The position numbers and the translations under genes were made by a program. 64,000 nt of DNA from Nannobrachium achirus (lineage: Eukaryota; Chordata; Actinopteri; Myctophiformes; Myctophidae): positions 60,532,409 to 60,596,408 of the forward strand of contig OY997642.1 of assembly GCA_963921795.1 (NCBI GenBank), read 5' to 3'. Shown one piece after another: positions 11,520 through 23,290 of this stretch. The notes beneath the pieces were generated by a model, which saw nothing but the letters and a program-made list of their open reading frames with translations, did no database searches and was not told where the DNA came from. Position 1 is the stretch's first letter; each line of letters starts with the position of its first letter.

Positions 11520-14500
11520 ATGAGGATGCTGAGTGTGTCTCTGCTTCTCTGTGCTGTGACGGCTCTGACTGCTGCCGTTCCTGCAGGTGGGATTTATCAA
11601 GCAGGTGGACAGCTGTCAATCACAGAATGGACAGTGTGTTGATCAATCTGGTGTCTGTAGCCGACTGTCATTTAAATAACTTAACACACCCTTCTTTCAG
11701 AAGCACTGTTCTTCTGGGAAGCCAATAGAAAGAGTGGGTGTAAATTTACCCCTCCAATCATATGTGGAGTCACACACACGTATTTGCATACACTGGCAGC
11801 CCGGCCAGTCATTCACTCTTTATTTATCACATAGACCTAAAATGAAAACCTGAACGATGCATTACCATAGATACAAATATTTTCACTACAAATTGTCTGT
11901 TAAGACATCATTTTAGAAGTGATGAGGTCCCGAAATACCGTCCCTCTGTCATGCAGTCATGCAGAGATGGGACTGTGATAGGCTATCCACAGTTCCCTCT
12001 GAACTTGCCACCCCATAAATGCTATATTAAAGTGATACTGTGCACAACCCTGCAGGACAGATGTCTGACACTTTACCTGGCATGACAGAATGTAGCCGAG
12101 AGTTGGCCTTGATCCAAGTGAAGGCTGACAACACATTCCACTGTGGCCCGATCATGTGTATTCCTGGCAAACTGTGGAACATGCACTCCTACATTGTTTG
12201 CGAGTTATAAGATTATCACATAGCCTGTGGCAATAATCTTTGTCAAACTACACAAATCACACAAAAATGCTATGGCTATGCTACTACTATTAGGATAAGT
12301 TTTGAATATCAATTTTCCCCGTCACCGATTATATGACTGTCGTCACTGTCCATACTGTACATTGCTGTTTGCAAAATGGAAATCCTCTCGCAAGCGCTTA
12401 TGCAGTAGGTCTTAATAAAGCCAAATGTCTATGCATTACCTTGAGTTGTCATTGATTACTGTGAATTACTCTGGAATAAGAGCGTCTGCCAAATGCCTAT
12501 ATTGTAAATTGTCCAGGTATTTGTTAAAGCTTTAAGCTCTTGTTGACTGATTAAGTAACCAACCTAATTAAGACAGACTAAGCCTACATGACCTAAGACC
12601 AGACCTGAGATTTGAGCAGGCCGTACGCTCAAGCCAAAGTGATGATAGAATTATAAATGTGACGGTGATCTGATTTTTGTTTTGTTTCTTTCTTTAGGAG
12701 ACTCTGTAGTGGTCAACATGTGGGCCAGATGTCCAACCGGGTGGGACGGCTTTTCTGGGAACTGTTACAAATATGAAAAGACCAAAACGGCTTGGGCTGA
12801 CGCAGAGGTAATCTGTCAGTCGGTCGGACGGACGTCCGTCCGTCCGTCCGTCCGTCCGTCCGTCCGTCCATTAATTGGATTACAATAGATTAAAGGTTTT
12901 ATTTCCATAACCTTTTGTTCATAGATAGATAGAATAGAGATATAGATAGTTACAACGACGGAGTCACGCGTATGACATTGGCTATGTTGAAAACACCGGC
13001 AGTCAGTTCTGTTCATATTAGTTCTGCTCACCTTATTGCTCCATTCCTTGCTGTCCCAATTCCTCCTCCATCTGAGCCATCCAAATTCCAAAGCTTTCTG
13101 TTCTGTTAGCCATATTCAACCAACACTTCTCTCTTTGAGTGCCACCTTTTCACCACTAGAGGGCGCCCAATGACCAGAGAATTCTACTTAGACAGTGCTG
13201 GTATATGCACAAAGCCCTGCAGCCATGACTTGCCTGAACACTTTCCTTTGTGCATGTACAGGAAGAGGATGAAGTTAGCTTGAAGTTAGCTATTGGCTAC
13301 CAAGCATTTTAGAAGCCCTATTTTCGGCCATTTAGCCATGATTAAACCTTGCACACCTCATGCATGGGAGAAAAAACAGAGAAAATGAGCTCTAAAGATC
13401 CTGGATTGCATTGGAGTGGATGGTAAATATCGGCGGCGCGCCGCTCTCGTGGGCCGTGTAAACAGCTGACGGATTTTTTATTTTATTTTTTTAAAGCCGA
13501 ACTAGTTCGGGATCGGCACTCTGGTACCCGCAAATAAAGCCGAACTATTTCGGGATTGGCACTCTTAAGAGTGTTACTTACTTATCTCCAAATTGTCCAA
13601 AAAGCTATGTGTCAATCCCTCATGTTCACTACTGTCTGTAGCAAATATTAAAAATACAATTTTGTTACTCATCAAGAGTTGAAAGCCTACTTTCCTTAGT
13701 GGCAACACTCTGAGCCCCCCAAACGTGAGGTGGTGGGCTCTGGGGGGCTTTGTGAGTATCGAAAGTGTATTTTTTATTTTTACTACAGAAGACAGGCATA
13801 GCGTTAAGGAGAACTCCTAACGCTATGAAAAGAGGAAATGCTAATGTCCCTGCCTCCTCCACATAAAGGCTGCGTCCACGCTTTGGTCAGGTCCACTCAC
13901 ACGTAATGGAGAATAAGCAAGTGAATGACTCCTCGTCTCCTTATAGTATCTTCTTTAGCCTTCTAGCATAAAACGCTAACTACAGTACAGACCAGCTCAG
14001 TGGCCTTTGAGTGTCCGCCCTGAGACTGGGAGATCAGGGTTCAATCCCCGGTCGGTTATACCAAAGACTCTTAAAAAATGGGACCCATGCAGTGCCTCCC
14101 TGCTTGGCACTCAGCATCAAGGGTTGCATTGGGGTTAAGTCCCTGCGACATAGGCTACTAGCGTCATGTCAAGGGGGTGTACTTGTACATCAAAGCTGCC
14201 TCACGCTACAGAAACAGGTCATAGGCTCCTGCCCTATGAGCCTCATGGCTCGGCCGAGTCATATGGGACTCATGGCTCGGCAAGGCTTACTTACTTACAG
14301 TACAGCCTACAGCACTGACGTTCTGGGTTTACATCTGCCAAACGGGGAGTGTAATGATGGGGGGGGGGGGGGCTCCTGGCCAATAGGGGGAGCTGGAGCC
14401 ATTGCCCCCCCTTGCTCCGTGTAATCAGCACCAGTGGTAAATCATGTTCTCGATTATCTAAATCGAGCATGTTTCAGGGTGCTAACCTAGCATCCATTAA

Positions 14501-17500
14501 CCTAGCATTCATTATGTTTCTATAGACAGTATGCCTGGCTCAGGGTGCTAACCTAGCAACCATTAACTTAGCATTCATTGTGTTTCTATAGACAGTGTGC
14601 CTGGCTCAGGGTGCTAACCTTGCATCCATTAACCTTGCATTCATTATGTTTCCATAGACAGTGTGCCTGGCTCAGGGTGCTAACCTAGCATCCATTAACC
14701 TAGCATTCATTATGTTTCTATAGACAGTGTGCCTGGCTCTGGGTGCTAACCTAGCATCCATTAACCTAGCATTCATTATGTTTCTATAGACAGTGTGTCT
14801 GGCTCTGGGTGCTAACCTAGCATCCATCCACAGTGCAGGAGAACACAAGTTCATCCAGGATCTCATCCTTTCCAACACTGGCAAATGGACGTATGCCTGG
14901 GTTGGAGGCTGTGACGCTGCGAAGGTACGCTATATAACTTTGCTCTGTGTTTACATAACAAAACCATGGAAGGAGAGGAATGTCCGCACACTGGAATAGG
15001 AGCTCCCACGAGTAGTTTATTCAAATATTCAGCATGACAACGTTTCGACCCCTCATGGGATCTTCATCAGGTCTAGTGAAGGACTGAGTAGGCTAGCCAG
15101 TTAAATAACCAGAAAGAGGACACATTAGTGACATGCGCGACAGCTGGGGTGATCAACTTAAAGACACACCCACCAAGATCTGTATAACAGTTAACAGTGT
15201 AATACTATACATATTTATAAATATAAGATCTTGAGCAGTAGAAGGGGCTAAAAAGCCTGTAATTCAATAGTCTACCAGAAATAAAACTGGTTAAAGCTAT
15301 AAAAAGTAGCTAGTAAAGGAACATGTATAAAACAGTGTCACTCAATAAACGCCTAATAAAAAGACCAAAGGAAAAATAAACAAGTATACAAATAGTATTC
15401 AAATTAGTAATGGCAATAATGTTGGACTATAACAACAAATAAACATGTACAAAAACACAATAGTACACAATAATAAGAGTAACAAAAGCAAGACAGCAGT
15501 GAAGAACAAACCAAAAGGTTAAATAATTCCAAAAAAGTAAATAAATTACAATAAAGTAAATAAATTACAAAAAAGGTTTGACATCGAACTCCTCATTAAG
15601 TCCACAGGGGGACATAGTATTGAGTGTGTAAATGTAGTATGCCTCACGTTGGAGGAGGAGACGATTATGATCGCCTCCACGGGGGGGCATATCTACTTTT
15701 TCAATTCCCCAGTAACGGAATGAGGTGATACTATGGCCATATTTTTTGAAATGTGCTGCCACTGGATTACGTTCATCGCCACATCTAATGTTGCTCCTGT
15801 GTTCGCTAATTCTAGTGCGCAGAGCTCTGTTAGTCTTGCCTATATAGGCAAGCCCACAGGGGCACTTGATAAGATAAACCACAAAGGTTGTAGAGCAAGT
15901 AATGGTACCTCGTATAGCCACCTCTTTTCCGTTATGTGGATGTGTAAAATGTTTGCATCTGGTGGTATAACCACACTGTGCACAGTTCGAGCACTTAAAG
16001 TTGCCCTGAGGACCGTTGAGAAGCGATCTCAACGGTTTAAAACTGTGTCACAGGAGGAATGTCTAAAACCCACTACACGACAACAACAGAGGAATAATTC
16101 ACCTTTGTGTGTCACTAGGTATTCACCCATGGGCTTTGAGTTTAGGAAAATCCTACTCAAACATTGGTACATAGTCCAATCTGATCCCAGACTTAAGCAG
16201 GTTTTCAAGGAACCTCCCAAATTGGTGTTCAGACGCCCTCCTAATCTGAGAGACCTGTTGGTCCATTCCTATACGAAACCTAGCTCTAACTCTAACTTTT
16301 TATCTGACATTCCTCAGGGCAACTTTAAGTGCTCGAACTGTGCACAGTGTGGTTATACCACCAGATGCAAACATTTTACACATCCACATAACGGAAAAGA
16401 GGTGGCTATACGAGGTACCATTACTTGCTCTACAACCTTTGTGGTTTATCTTATCAAGTGCCCCTGTGGGCTTGCCTATATAGGCAAGACTAACAGAGCT
16501 CTGCGCACTAGAATTAGCGAACACAGGAGCAACATTAGATGTGGCGATGAACGTAATCCAGTGGCAGCACATTTCAAAAAATATGGCCATAGTATCACCT
16601 CATTCCGTTACTGGGGAATTGAAAAAGTAGATATGCCCCCCCGTGGAGGCGATCATAATCGTCTCCTCCTCCAACGTGAGGCATACTACATTTACACACT
16701 CAATACTATGTCCCCCTGTGGACTTAATGAGGAGTTCGATGTCAAACCTTTTTTGTAATTTATTTACTTTATTGTAATTTATTTACTTTTTTGGAATTAT
16801 TTAACCTTTTGGTTTGTTCTTCACTGCTGTCTTGCTTTTGTTACTCTTATTATTGTGTACTATTGTGTTTTTGTACATGTTTATTTGTTGTTATAGTCCA
16901 ACATTATTGCCATTACTAATTTGAATACTATTTGTATACTTGTTTATTTTTCCTTTGGTCTTTTTATTAGGCGTTTATTGAGTGACACTGTTTTATACAT
17001 GTTCCTTTACTAGCTACTTTTTATAGCTTTAACCAGTTTTATTTCTGGTAGACTATTGAATTACAGGCTTTTTAGCCCCTTCTACTGCTCAAGATCTTAT
17101 ATTTATAAATATGTATAGTATTACACTGTTAACTGTTATACAGATCTTGGTGGGTGTGTCTTTAAGTTGATCACCCCAGCTGTCGCGCATGTCACTAATG
17201 TGTCCTCTTTCTGGTTATTTAACTGGCTAGCCTACTCAGTCCTTCACTAGACCTGATGAAGATCCCATGAGGGGTCGAAACGTTGTCATGCTGAATATTT
17301 GAATAAACTACTCGTGGGAGCTCCTATTCCAGTGTGCGGACATTCCTCTCCTTCCATGTATGTATTTTTTTGCCCAGCACCTGGTACTACTTTTTTTGGA
17401 TGTGCGTGCTCCCCTCTTGAACTCGTACATAACAAAACCATACATACATTATTTACCCATCATCTCCCTCTATAGCATCAGTTATCAGACACTGGAGTGT

Positions 17501-18460
17501 GGTAGTGTGGTGGTGTTTACCTGCAAAACATACTGTACACCTCTTGTTTGATTTCACTGTTTGTTTTGGTAGTCCCAAGATATGGCCCTATCTACCCGTT
17601 GAACATCCCAGTCTAACCCTTACTCTATATTAAATTGCCAATACCGTGTGTAGGCAGGGGGAGAATGGCATCATAAACATTCAGACTAGCAAAGGGGTTC
17701 TGTTGGTCCAATCGACAGTCACACCAGGGACTATGTGTGGCCTCCAGGGGCCCCTTCAGGGGCCTCACATCATGACACAGTGTTGTACTGTGGTGTCTTA
17801 CAGGAGGGTGTTTGGCTGTGGAGTGATGGCCGTCCAGTGACCTTCACAGCCTGGGCTAAGGGAGACCCTAACAACTATAAAAACAATGAACACTGCATAT
17901 TCATCAACTGGGGAAGTAAGTCACAAGTTATCTTCAGTTCAATCCACCCGTTTCTTTCAGTTCGACTCTGTGTATATCTGTCTGTATTTCCCCTTAAGGC
18001 TCGAACACACTGCCCGAATTTTTTAGCCGATTGTGCTGTCGCCGACCATTTTTGGCGCTCACTGTGGATCGTTTTGCTCGCTGTGTAGGAAAGACTCCGT
18101 GCGCGATTCCTGCGCTAGAAAACCACAACGAGCCGATTTCAAGAAAGCCACTCGTGCAGTGTGAAATACTCTAATGATCTGATGACTCGCCAACCATGCA
18201 AAATCGTACAGTGTATTCGAGCCCTTAAAAAAAAAAAAAAAAAAAATCCTGTTTTGGTTCACTTCATTTGATTGGCTCACCTCATATTTGAACTGAAAAC
18301 TCATGACGTGTTTCCAATAAGTAGTTCTCATTATTTAGTGAATTTTTGTTGTGTTTGTGTTTGTTTAACAGGCAAACACCTTTGGGCCGACATTATCTGT
18401 ACGCATGTGTTTCCATCTGTCTGCAAGAAGCCAGCTGATGCCCTCACAACAATAACATAG
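11520..18460 (+). CDS. Lectin gene 2 (type B): C-type lectin-like protein, DPN/WAD type
   Basis: Coding exons are 11520-11586, 12698-12807, 14790-14924, 17804-17915 and 18372-18460, with exon 2 from 11485. All have canonical splice sites and an open frame, giving 170 aa. The signal peptide starts MRMLSVSLLLCAVTALTA. The CTLD scaffold and all seven mature cysteines are kept. The sugar/Ca2+ site differs from gene 1: QPD is replaced by DPN (KGDPNN), EHC is kept, and WND becomes WAD. Loss of the WND asparagine and the altered QPD predict weak or changed Ca2+-dependent sugar binding; the fold should be intact. Introns carry a TTAA element, a SINE, a roughly 400-bp insertion, a Penelope-like inverted dimer and a small TTAA element, so the gene may be intact yet poorly spliced. 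It pairs with gene 4. Confidence 0.87.
11587..12697 (+). other. Gene 2 intron 2
   Basis: No insertion is seen relative to the ancestral form, so it is the clean reference for the LINE insertion in gene 4 intron 2. An L2/SINE-type tail (GAGCGTCTGCCAAATGC) is at about 12475-12500. Confidence 0.6.
12808..12870 (+). repeat. (GTCC)n repeat at the gene 2 exon 3 donor
   Basis: After GTAATCTGTCAGTCGG the intron becomes GGAC and then at least eight GTCC units. Confidence 0.85.
13153..13567. mobile_element. Unclassified insertion of about 415 bp in gene 2 intron 3
   Basis: Gene 4 reads straight through this point (AACACTTCTTAAGAGTG). In gene 2 the two halves are separated by a stretch beginning CTCTTTGAGTGCCACC and ending GGCACTC. 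GAGTGCCA appears inverted at the ends. Near the right end a unit containing AGCCGAACTA-TTCGGGAT-GGCACTC occurs twice. Exact ends and class are unclear. Confidence 0.5.
13991..14295 (+). mobile_element. tRNA-derived SINE in gene 2 intron 3
   Basis: A tRNA-like head has an A box (CAGCTCAGTGG) and a B box (GGGTTCAATCCC, about 14036-14047). The tail is (TTAC)n, and a 10-bp target duplication TACAGTACAG lies at 13981-13990 and 14296-14305. It is shared with gene 4 (51328-51631), so it was present before the unit duplicated. Confidence 0.85.
14471..14789 (+). repeat. Exon-4 head minisatellite before gene 2 exon 4 (four full decoys)
   Basis: Units begin at 14526, 14592, 14658 and 14724 at an exact 66-bp spacing, with a partial unit before; the true exon 4 starts at 14790. 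Every full unit keeps an AG acceptor (TTTCTATAG or TTTCCATAG), the exon 4 head and the terminal in-frame TAG. The unit at 14724 shares the CTG of the true exon where the other decoys have CAG. Confidence 0.9.
15036..15070 (-). ncRNA. Hammerhead-like ribozyme motif, left Penelope arm
   Basis: Reverse complement of the motif in the right arm, with the same CTGATGA, stem II and GAAAC elements on the minus strand. Confidence 0.45.
15565..16010 (-). pseudogene. Penelope-like ORF 3' part with GIY-YIG domain, left copy
   Basis: Read on the minus strand it encodes the C-terminal endonuclease region. There is a cysteine cluster (CSNCAQCGYTTRC), then a GIY-YIG-type core (VVYLIKCPCGLAYIGKTNR) and LRTRISEHR. 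It starts abruptly at the head-to-head junction, so it is a 5'-truncated, non-autonomous copy. Confidence 0.85.
16036..16758 (+). pseudogene. Penelope-like ORF 3' part with GIY-YIG domain, right copy
   Basis: It has the same C-terminal sequence as the left copy, preceded by about 95 extra residues including FRRPPNLRDLLVHSYTKP, the linker typical between reverse transcriptase and endonuclease in Penelope-like elements. The reverse transcriptase catalytic domain is absent, and no intact start is seen. Confidence 0.85.
17253..17290 (+). ncRNA. Hammerhead-like ribozyme motif, right Penelope arm
   Basis: CTGATGA (17253-17259) is followed by a stem GATCCC/GGGGTC with loop ATGA, then GAAAC and TTGTC. 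These are the core elements of hammerhead ribozymes described in Penelope-like elements. One extra A precedes stem II, and stem I pairing is poor, so activity is doubtful. The mirrored copy is at about 15036-15070. Confidence 0.5.
17998..18224. mobile_element. Small TTAA-flanked element in gene 2 intron 5
   Basis: Inverted ends GGCTCGAACACACTG and CAGTGTATTCGAGCC are flanked by TTAA (17994-17997 and 18225-18228). It is shared with gene 4 (54161-54384) and absent from genes 1 and 3, so it marks the B lineage. Confidence 0.8.
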
Positions 18461-18798
18461 AGATTACACATGTACACACACACCTCCACACGCACACACG
18501 CACGCACGCACGCACGTCGCACGCACACACAATCAAAGTAAACACATACATAGAATGCAGAGACATGCAGTAAACTACCAGGTAAACAATGAACATAGCA
18601 TCTGTCTAGTTAGTCTGTCTAGTCTTAATCAACTCAATATCAAAATATGTGTATTGTAGTCTTAGTCTTAGTCATGTAGTCATGCTATTTTGACTTCTGA
18701 TAATAACACACCATTTAGTTTTAGTCCCATTTAGTCATATGTAATTGTTTAGTCTTTGTGAACGAACACAAACGCTGCATGAAATAAGTGTCAGTATG

Positions 18799-18839
<41 letters not shown>

Positions 18840-18936
18840 CATATGCGTGTGCAATCGTGTGTGTGTTTATGATTCCTACCGTACATCTATGAAAAGTGTG
18901 TATCCGGCATCCTGCTTTTCTAAATCTGTAACTAAA
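18461..18936 (+). other. Gene 2 3' untranslated region up to the LTR element
   Basis: Contains CA/GCAC tracts (about 18471-18530) and a GT run (about 18800-18835), as in the paralogues. It is cut at 18936 by the LTR insertion, so the conserved poly(A) signal lies more than 11 kb downstream at 29539. Confidence 0.65.
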
Positions 18937-19386
18937 TGTCAGGAAATGTCATGTTTTATTTTGTTGTACCTTTATTTGGTAGCTTTCACCTAGTGTTTCC
19001 TGTTTTTTGCCTGTTTATTATTTCCTGTCTTGTCTATCCTACTAGTGATTGTCAGTTATCTCCACCTGTGTCCTGTTAGTCTCCCTGCCAATCCCTGTGT
19101 TGATTTGTTTTTGAGTTCACCTGTGTCAGTTAGTCCAGAGTCTATTTAAGTCCTGTGTTTGTGTTTGCTCCTTGCCAGATTATTAGTTATTGTCATGTGT
19201 GAGTATTGTCCTGATTGTTCCTGATACTATTTTGTCATTAGTTTAGTTTTCCCAGTTTAGTTCAGTTTCCCAGTGTGCTCCTTTGTGTTCCATGTTTATT
19301 ATTAAATATTCGTGAATTTAGACCGTTCTACCTCTGTCTCATTCGTTTCTGCACTTGGGTCCAGTCTCCTGTCTCACATCCTGACA
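18937..19386 (+). repeat. 5' LTR
   Basis: 450 bp, TGTCAGGAAATGTC to CACATCCTGACA. A possible poly(A) signal region is TATTATTAAATATTCG near 19300. It differs from the 3' LTR mainly by a few bases around TTTATTATTTCCTGTC, so the insertion is fairly young. Confidence 0.85.
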
Positions 19387-19403
19387 GAATAATCTGGCCA
19401 AAA

Positions 19404-21239
19404 ATGGACCCAGCAGAACGAATACTTTTTGAGAGAAAGGTAGAGGAGTTTGACTCTACCGTGGCTCGTCTCATTGACTCTGATTCCAGTAAGCATACTG
19501 AACTCTTGGGGAAGATCTCAGAACAGCAGCTCTGGCTCAAGGAGAGGCCATGGGTCAGCCATTTTGTGCCTCACCTCAATGTTGTCAGGGAAAGGTTGAA
19601 TCATTTTCTTCAGTCTGCACCTCAACCTGCTACTCCAATTAATATTGGGGTCATGCACCTGCAACGTGCCTGTTCCAAGCCTGACCCCCCAAAGACTGTG
19701 GGCCTGTTCGACTATTTCTGTAGCCAGGTTAAAATCCCTAGCTACAAGGATCCATACATTGGCACCAGCCTGGCTCTAGGAGGTCCTCGTGGGGCTGGTG
19801 GCAGGAGCATTGCCTTGGGTCGTGTTGCAGCTTCTCCCAGTGCCCAGCCGAAGCCTCGTAGGAGGTCTGGTCGCCGTCATCATCGCCGTCACCATCTCCG
19901 TCACCATTGCACTCCAAAGGCCAGTGATACAGATTCACCAGTGCCCAGCGATGAGGAGACCCTGGGGCCCAGTGATACAGAGTCCTGGTTGGAGAGTGAC
20001 CCAGAGCCAGTGCCACCCTGCGCCCCAGAGCCTGTGCCACCATGTGCCACAGAGCCCGTGCCTTCCTGCACCACAGAGCCCGTGCCTCCCAGCGCCCCAG
20101 AGCCCGGCGCCACAGAGCCCATTACTCCCAGCGCCACAGAGCCCGTGCCTCCCAGCGCTCCAGAGCCCAGCGTCACAGAGCCCGTACCTCCCAGCTCCCC
20201 AGAGCCCAGCGCCACAGTACCCGTTCCTCCCAGCGCCCCAGAGCCTGTGCCTTCCAGCGCCATAGAGCCGGTGCCTCCCAGCGCTCCAGAACCCAGCGCC
20301 ACAGAGACCATGCCTCCCAGTGTTCCAGAACCCAGTGCCATGGAGCCGGTGCCTCCCTGTGCTCCAGAACCCAGCGCCACAGAGCCCATGCCTCCCAGTG
20401 TTCCAGGACCCAGCGCCACAGAGCCCATGCCTCCCAGTGTTCCAGAACCCAGCGCCACAGAGCCCATGCCTCCCAGTGTTCCAGAACCCTGCGCCACAGA
20501 GCCCATCCCTCCCAGTGTTCCAGAACCCAGCGCCACAGAGCCCATGCCTCCCAGTGTTCCAGAACCCAGCGCCACAGAGCCCATGCCTCCCAGTGTTCCA
20601 GAACCCAGCGCCATAGAGCCGGTGCCTCCCAGTGCTCCAGAACCCAGCGCCACAGAGCCTGTGCCTCCCAGCGCTCCAGAACCCAGTGTTCCAGAGCCTG
20701 TACTGCCCGGCGTCTCAGAGCCCAGCACCACAGAGCCTGTGTCGCCTAACGCCACACAGCACATGCTGCCCAGCACCCCTTGGCCGCCCAGTGGTCCACA
20801 GACTGTGCGCCCCAATGCCCCCGTGCCGCCTAGAGGCCCACAGACTGTGCCCCCTCAATTCCACTCTGAACAATCCCGTCCTTATATGAGTGGTTATTTT
20901 GGTCCGCCAGATAGTCTGACGACCACTCTCCCCGTCTGTGTGTCTGCCTGCCTCCCAGTGTGTTTGTCTGCTTGTATGTCTGCTAATATGCTTGTTTGTC
21001 TGTCTTCTCCCCAGTCCTCCTGTCCTCCTCCTAATGTGTTTACTCGTCTGCTGTTATGTCAGACCACCTGTTTGTCCGCCTGTCTTACTGTATGTCAGTT
21101 GATTTGTCTGTCCCTTGGTCTGTCTCACGTTTTGTCAGCCTGTTTGTCTGTGTGCTTGTCTGTCTGCCTGTCTGTCTATGTGTCTGCCCGCCTGTTTTGT
21201 TTGATTTTGCCTTGTCTCACCCACTCACCCTGCTTAGTG
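19404..21239 (+). CDS. Gag-like ORF of the LTR element with 13-residue repeats
   Basis: The frame opens at ATG 19404 (MDPAERILFERK...), 17 bases after the LTR, and stays open to the nested insertion at 21240. About 110 residues of helical, charged sequence and a basic RRRSGRRHHRRHH stretch are followed by tandem 13-residue repeats (PSATEPMPPSVPE type, about 20000-20700). A low-complexity part encoded by TGTC/TGCC repeats comes last (20930-21200). No zinc knuckle is seen. The position and lack of other ORFs suggest a structural (gag) role, but the family was not recognised. Antisense ORFs here are shadows of the repeats. Confidence 0.55.
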
Positions 21240-21902
21240 CAGCAAGAGCCGTTGGCCGCCGCGTCCACGTCCATGGACGCGGCCGTGGACGCGTCCATGG
21301 ACGCGGCCGCGAAAAAAACGTCCGTGGACGCGAGGCCGCGTCCACGGACGCAAACGGCCGGCCGTCCCGGCCGTGGACGCGGCCGTGGACGCAGACGGCC
21401 GGGGACGCGGCCGTGGACGCGGCCGTGGACGAGGCCGCGGCCGTGGACGCAAACGGCCGGCCGTGGACGCAAACGGCCGGCCGTGGACGGGTCCATGGAC
21501 GAGGCCGCGAAAAAAAGGCAGCGAAAAAGAAAAAAAAAGGTGGCTATTGTATGTATTTTTTGATGGAGATTTCAAATATGACCTTCTTTTTTGCATAGGA
21601 CAACTCTAACCTGCATCAATTGGTATTTTATAATTGCCAATTGTACCCCATCCATCTAAAAAACAAATTGGATGTCTATTGTATGTATTTTTGATGGAGA
21701 ATTCAAATATTAATTTCTTTTTGGGATAGGACAACTCTAACCTGCATCAATTGGTATTTTATAATTGCCAATTGTACCCTATCCATCTCAAAAACAAATT
21801 GGATGTCTATTGTATGTATTTTTTGATGGGGAATTCAAATGTTACCTTCTTTTTTAGATATGACAACTCTAACCTAAATCAATTGGTGCATCAACCAACT
21901 TA

Positions 21903-21962
<60 letters not shown>

Positions 21963-23290
21963 ACTTCACCTTTAGTCCAGAAGAGAGTTCAGCCTCAGGA
22001 ACTTGCACACATGGAACTGTGTCATGACTGTGTCATGGAGCTAAAACAGAGCTATGTTAAATACTCACAATGACTCTGATGGACCAATCAGGGTGGTGGT
22101 GGGGGGAGGGATCAACAATAGACAGAAACTGGATAATGCTTTGTTAACTGTCCCACCTAAGTCCCTGCTAGTCTGAACAAACATCACCTTCCCTCTCATA
22201 ACACTACTACTACTACATTTATATAAAGCTGCTCTTGCATTTGAATTCAAGTCTGACACAAGTTAAGGTTAACTTAGGTAGTATTTCATTTCGCTGGCTT
22301 TTAGGGTCTGTGTGAGTGTGTAGGCTCACAAATTATTATAATTGTCATTAAGTGACTCTGAGATCTATCCATCCATCCATCCATCCATCCATCTATTTAT
22401 TTATACTTACTGTTTACATTTTCTATAAATATTTATTTCTATATAAAACTCAGTTGTGTGGAGTTATTGTGTGCCCTTTCTTGTTGCTAAAGAGTCCATT
22501 TGTTCACTAGACATTAAGTCAAGGTTACTATTTTGAGTTGAAGCTAAGTGTTTTATTGCTTTGTGGTTTAACATGATTTAAAAGGCAAATTCATTGTTAT
22601 GGTTACTTTAGAAGACTGCTTTTGCATTCATGAGTTAAGAGAGCCAAGCTAATTCAAAGAGTTAGGTTAAAGGAACACAAAACATGACCTAACTCACAGC
22701 TGCCATTGGACAGACAGTTACAACATACTCTTATCTTTCACAGAACAGACAATTATCATTTATTTGATCTATTTGAGACTATGTAGCTGCTCTAGGGGAA
22801 ATAGAGCATTATATCAGCCTATTCAATTGATAATGACCAATGGGTGCCAGTTTCTAAGTAGTTAAAGCATATTAACATAACAATATATGTGGCCTAGACA
22901 TGGATATTGCCCAATCAACTCGTAATCTACAGAAATGTCCACCACATCACACAGTATAAAACCTAGTAGGCTTAGTGGATTACCTATGTTAAATCATGTC
23001 AGGTTAGTTTGGTTCAAGGTTCAAGTATAATAATTTATGAGCCAAAAATGTGCACAAATGTACAATCACATCTAGGCTAGAATGATAACATAAAGTCCTG
23101 ACTACTCCTTGTTATTGTGGTCCTAAATACTACAATGATTAGTTTGGATGCATTGCTTCTATCATGTCCAATTAAAAATAAATACATTACATATACAGAA
23201 ATCTGCCTTCTCCTGTATTGTATTAGTGACATTCATTATAAATAGTAAAATAACAGGACAGAGCAAAAAAGGCCTCTGCAAAAAAGGCCT
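21240..23290 (+). repeat. Left arm of the long inverted repeat
   Basis: Order from outside: GC-rich GTGGACGCGGCC units (21260-21510); A-rich link; three related units of about 118 bp (21540-21890); (ATCT)n (21900-21962); AT-rich unique sequence (22000-23290). It pairs with 24760-26861 in reverse. ORFs in the GC-rich part are low-complexity shadows. Confidence 0.85.

Larger units (their letters stand above)
14968..17425. mobile_element. Penelope-like element, inverted dimer, in gene 2 intron 4
   Basis: A 2458-bp insertion is flanked by a perfect 16-bp target duplication, TACATAACAAAACCAT (14952-14967 and 17426-17441); genes 1 and 4 lack it. It consists of two 5'-truncated Penelope-like copies joined head to head near 16011-16035, with 3' ends outward. 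The outer arms are complementary over about 1 kb. The right copy extends about 300 bp further 5', and the right end carries about 70 bp beyond the arm. A hammerhead-like motif lies in each 3' region. Confidence 0.9.

Noticed and set aside
13991..14050. Possible tRNA gene (A and B boxes)
   Set aside because: The anticodon arm and acceptor stem do not close, and the unit has a SINE tail and a 10-bp target duplication.
14471..14789. Regular 66-bp spaced repeats resembling a CRISPR array
   Set aside because: Eukaryotic context; units are contiguous without unique spacers and derive from exon 4.
19387..19404. Primer-binding site of the LTR element
   Set aside because: The bases after the LTR (GAATAATCTGGCCAAAA) could not be matched to a tRNA 3' end with confidence.
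19901..20815. Long antisense ORF of G/S/T-rich repeats
   Set aside because: It mirrors the 39-bp repeats of the sense gag-like frame and has no independent support.
20930..21230. Cysteine-rich protein segment (CLSVCLSVCLS type)
   Set aside because: Encoded by an imperfect TGTC/TGCC microsatellite; low-complexity, not a cysteine-rich domain.
21240..21600. Arg/Pro/Gly-rich ORFs in several frames
   Set aside because: Products of the GTGGACGCGGCC-like tandem repeat; the same happens in the right arm and in the 714-bp duplicate.
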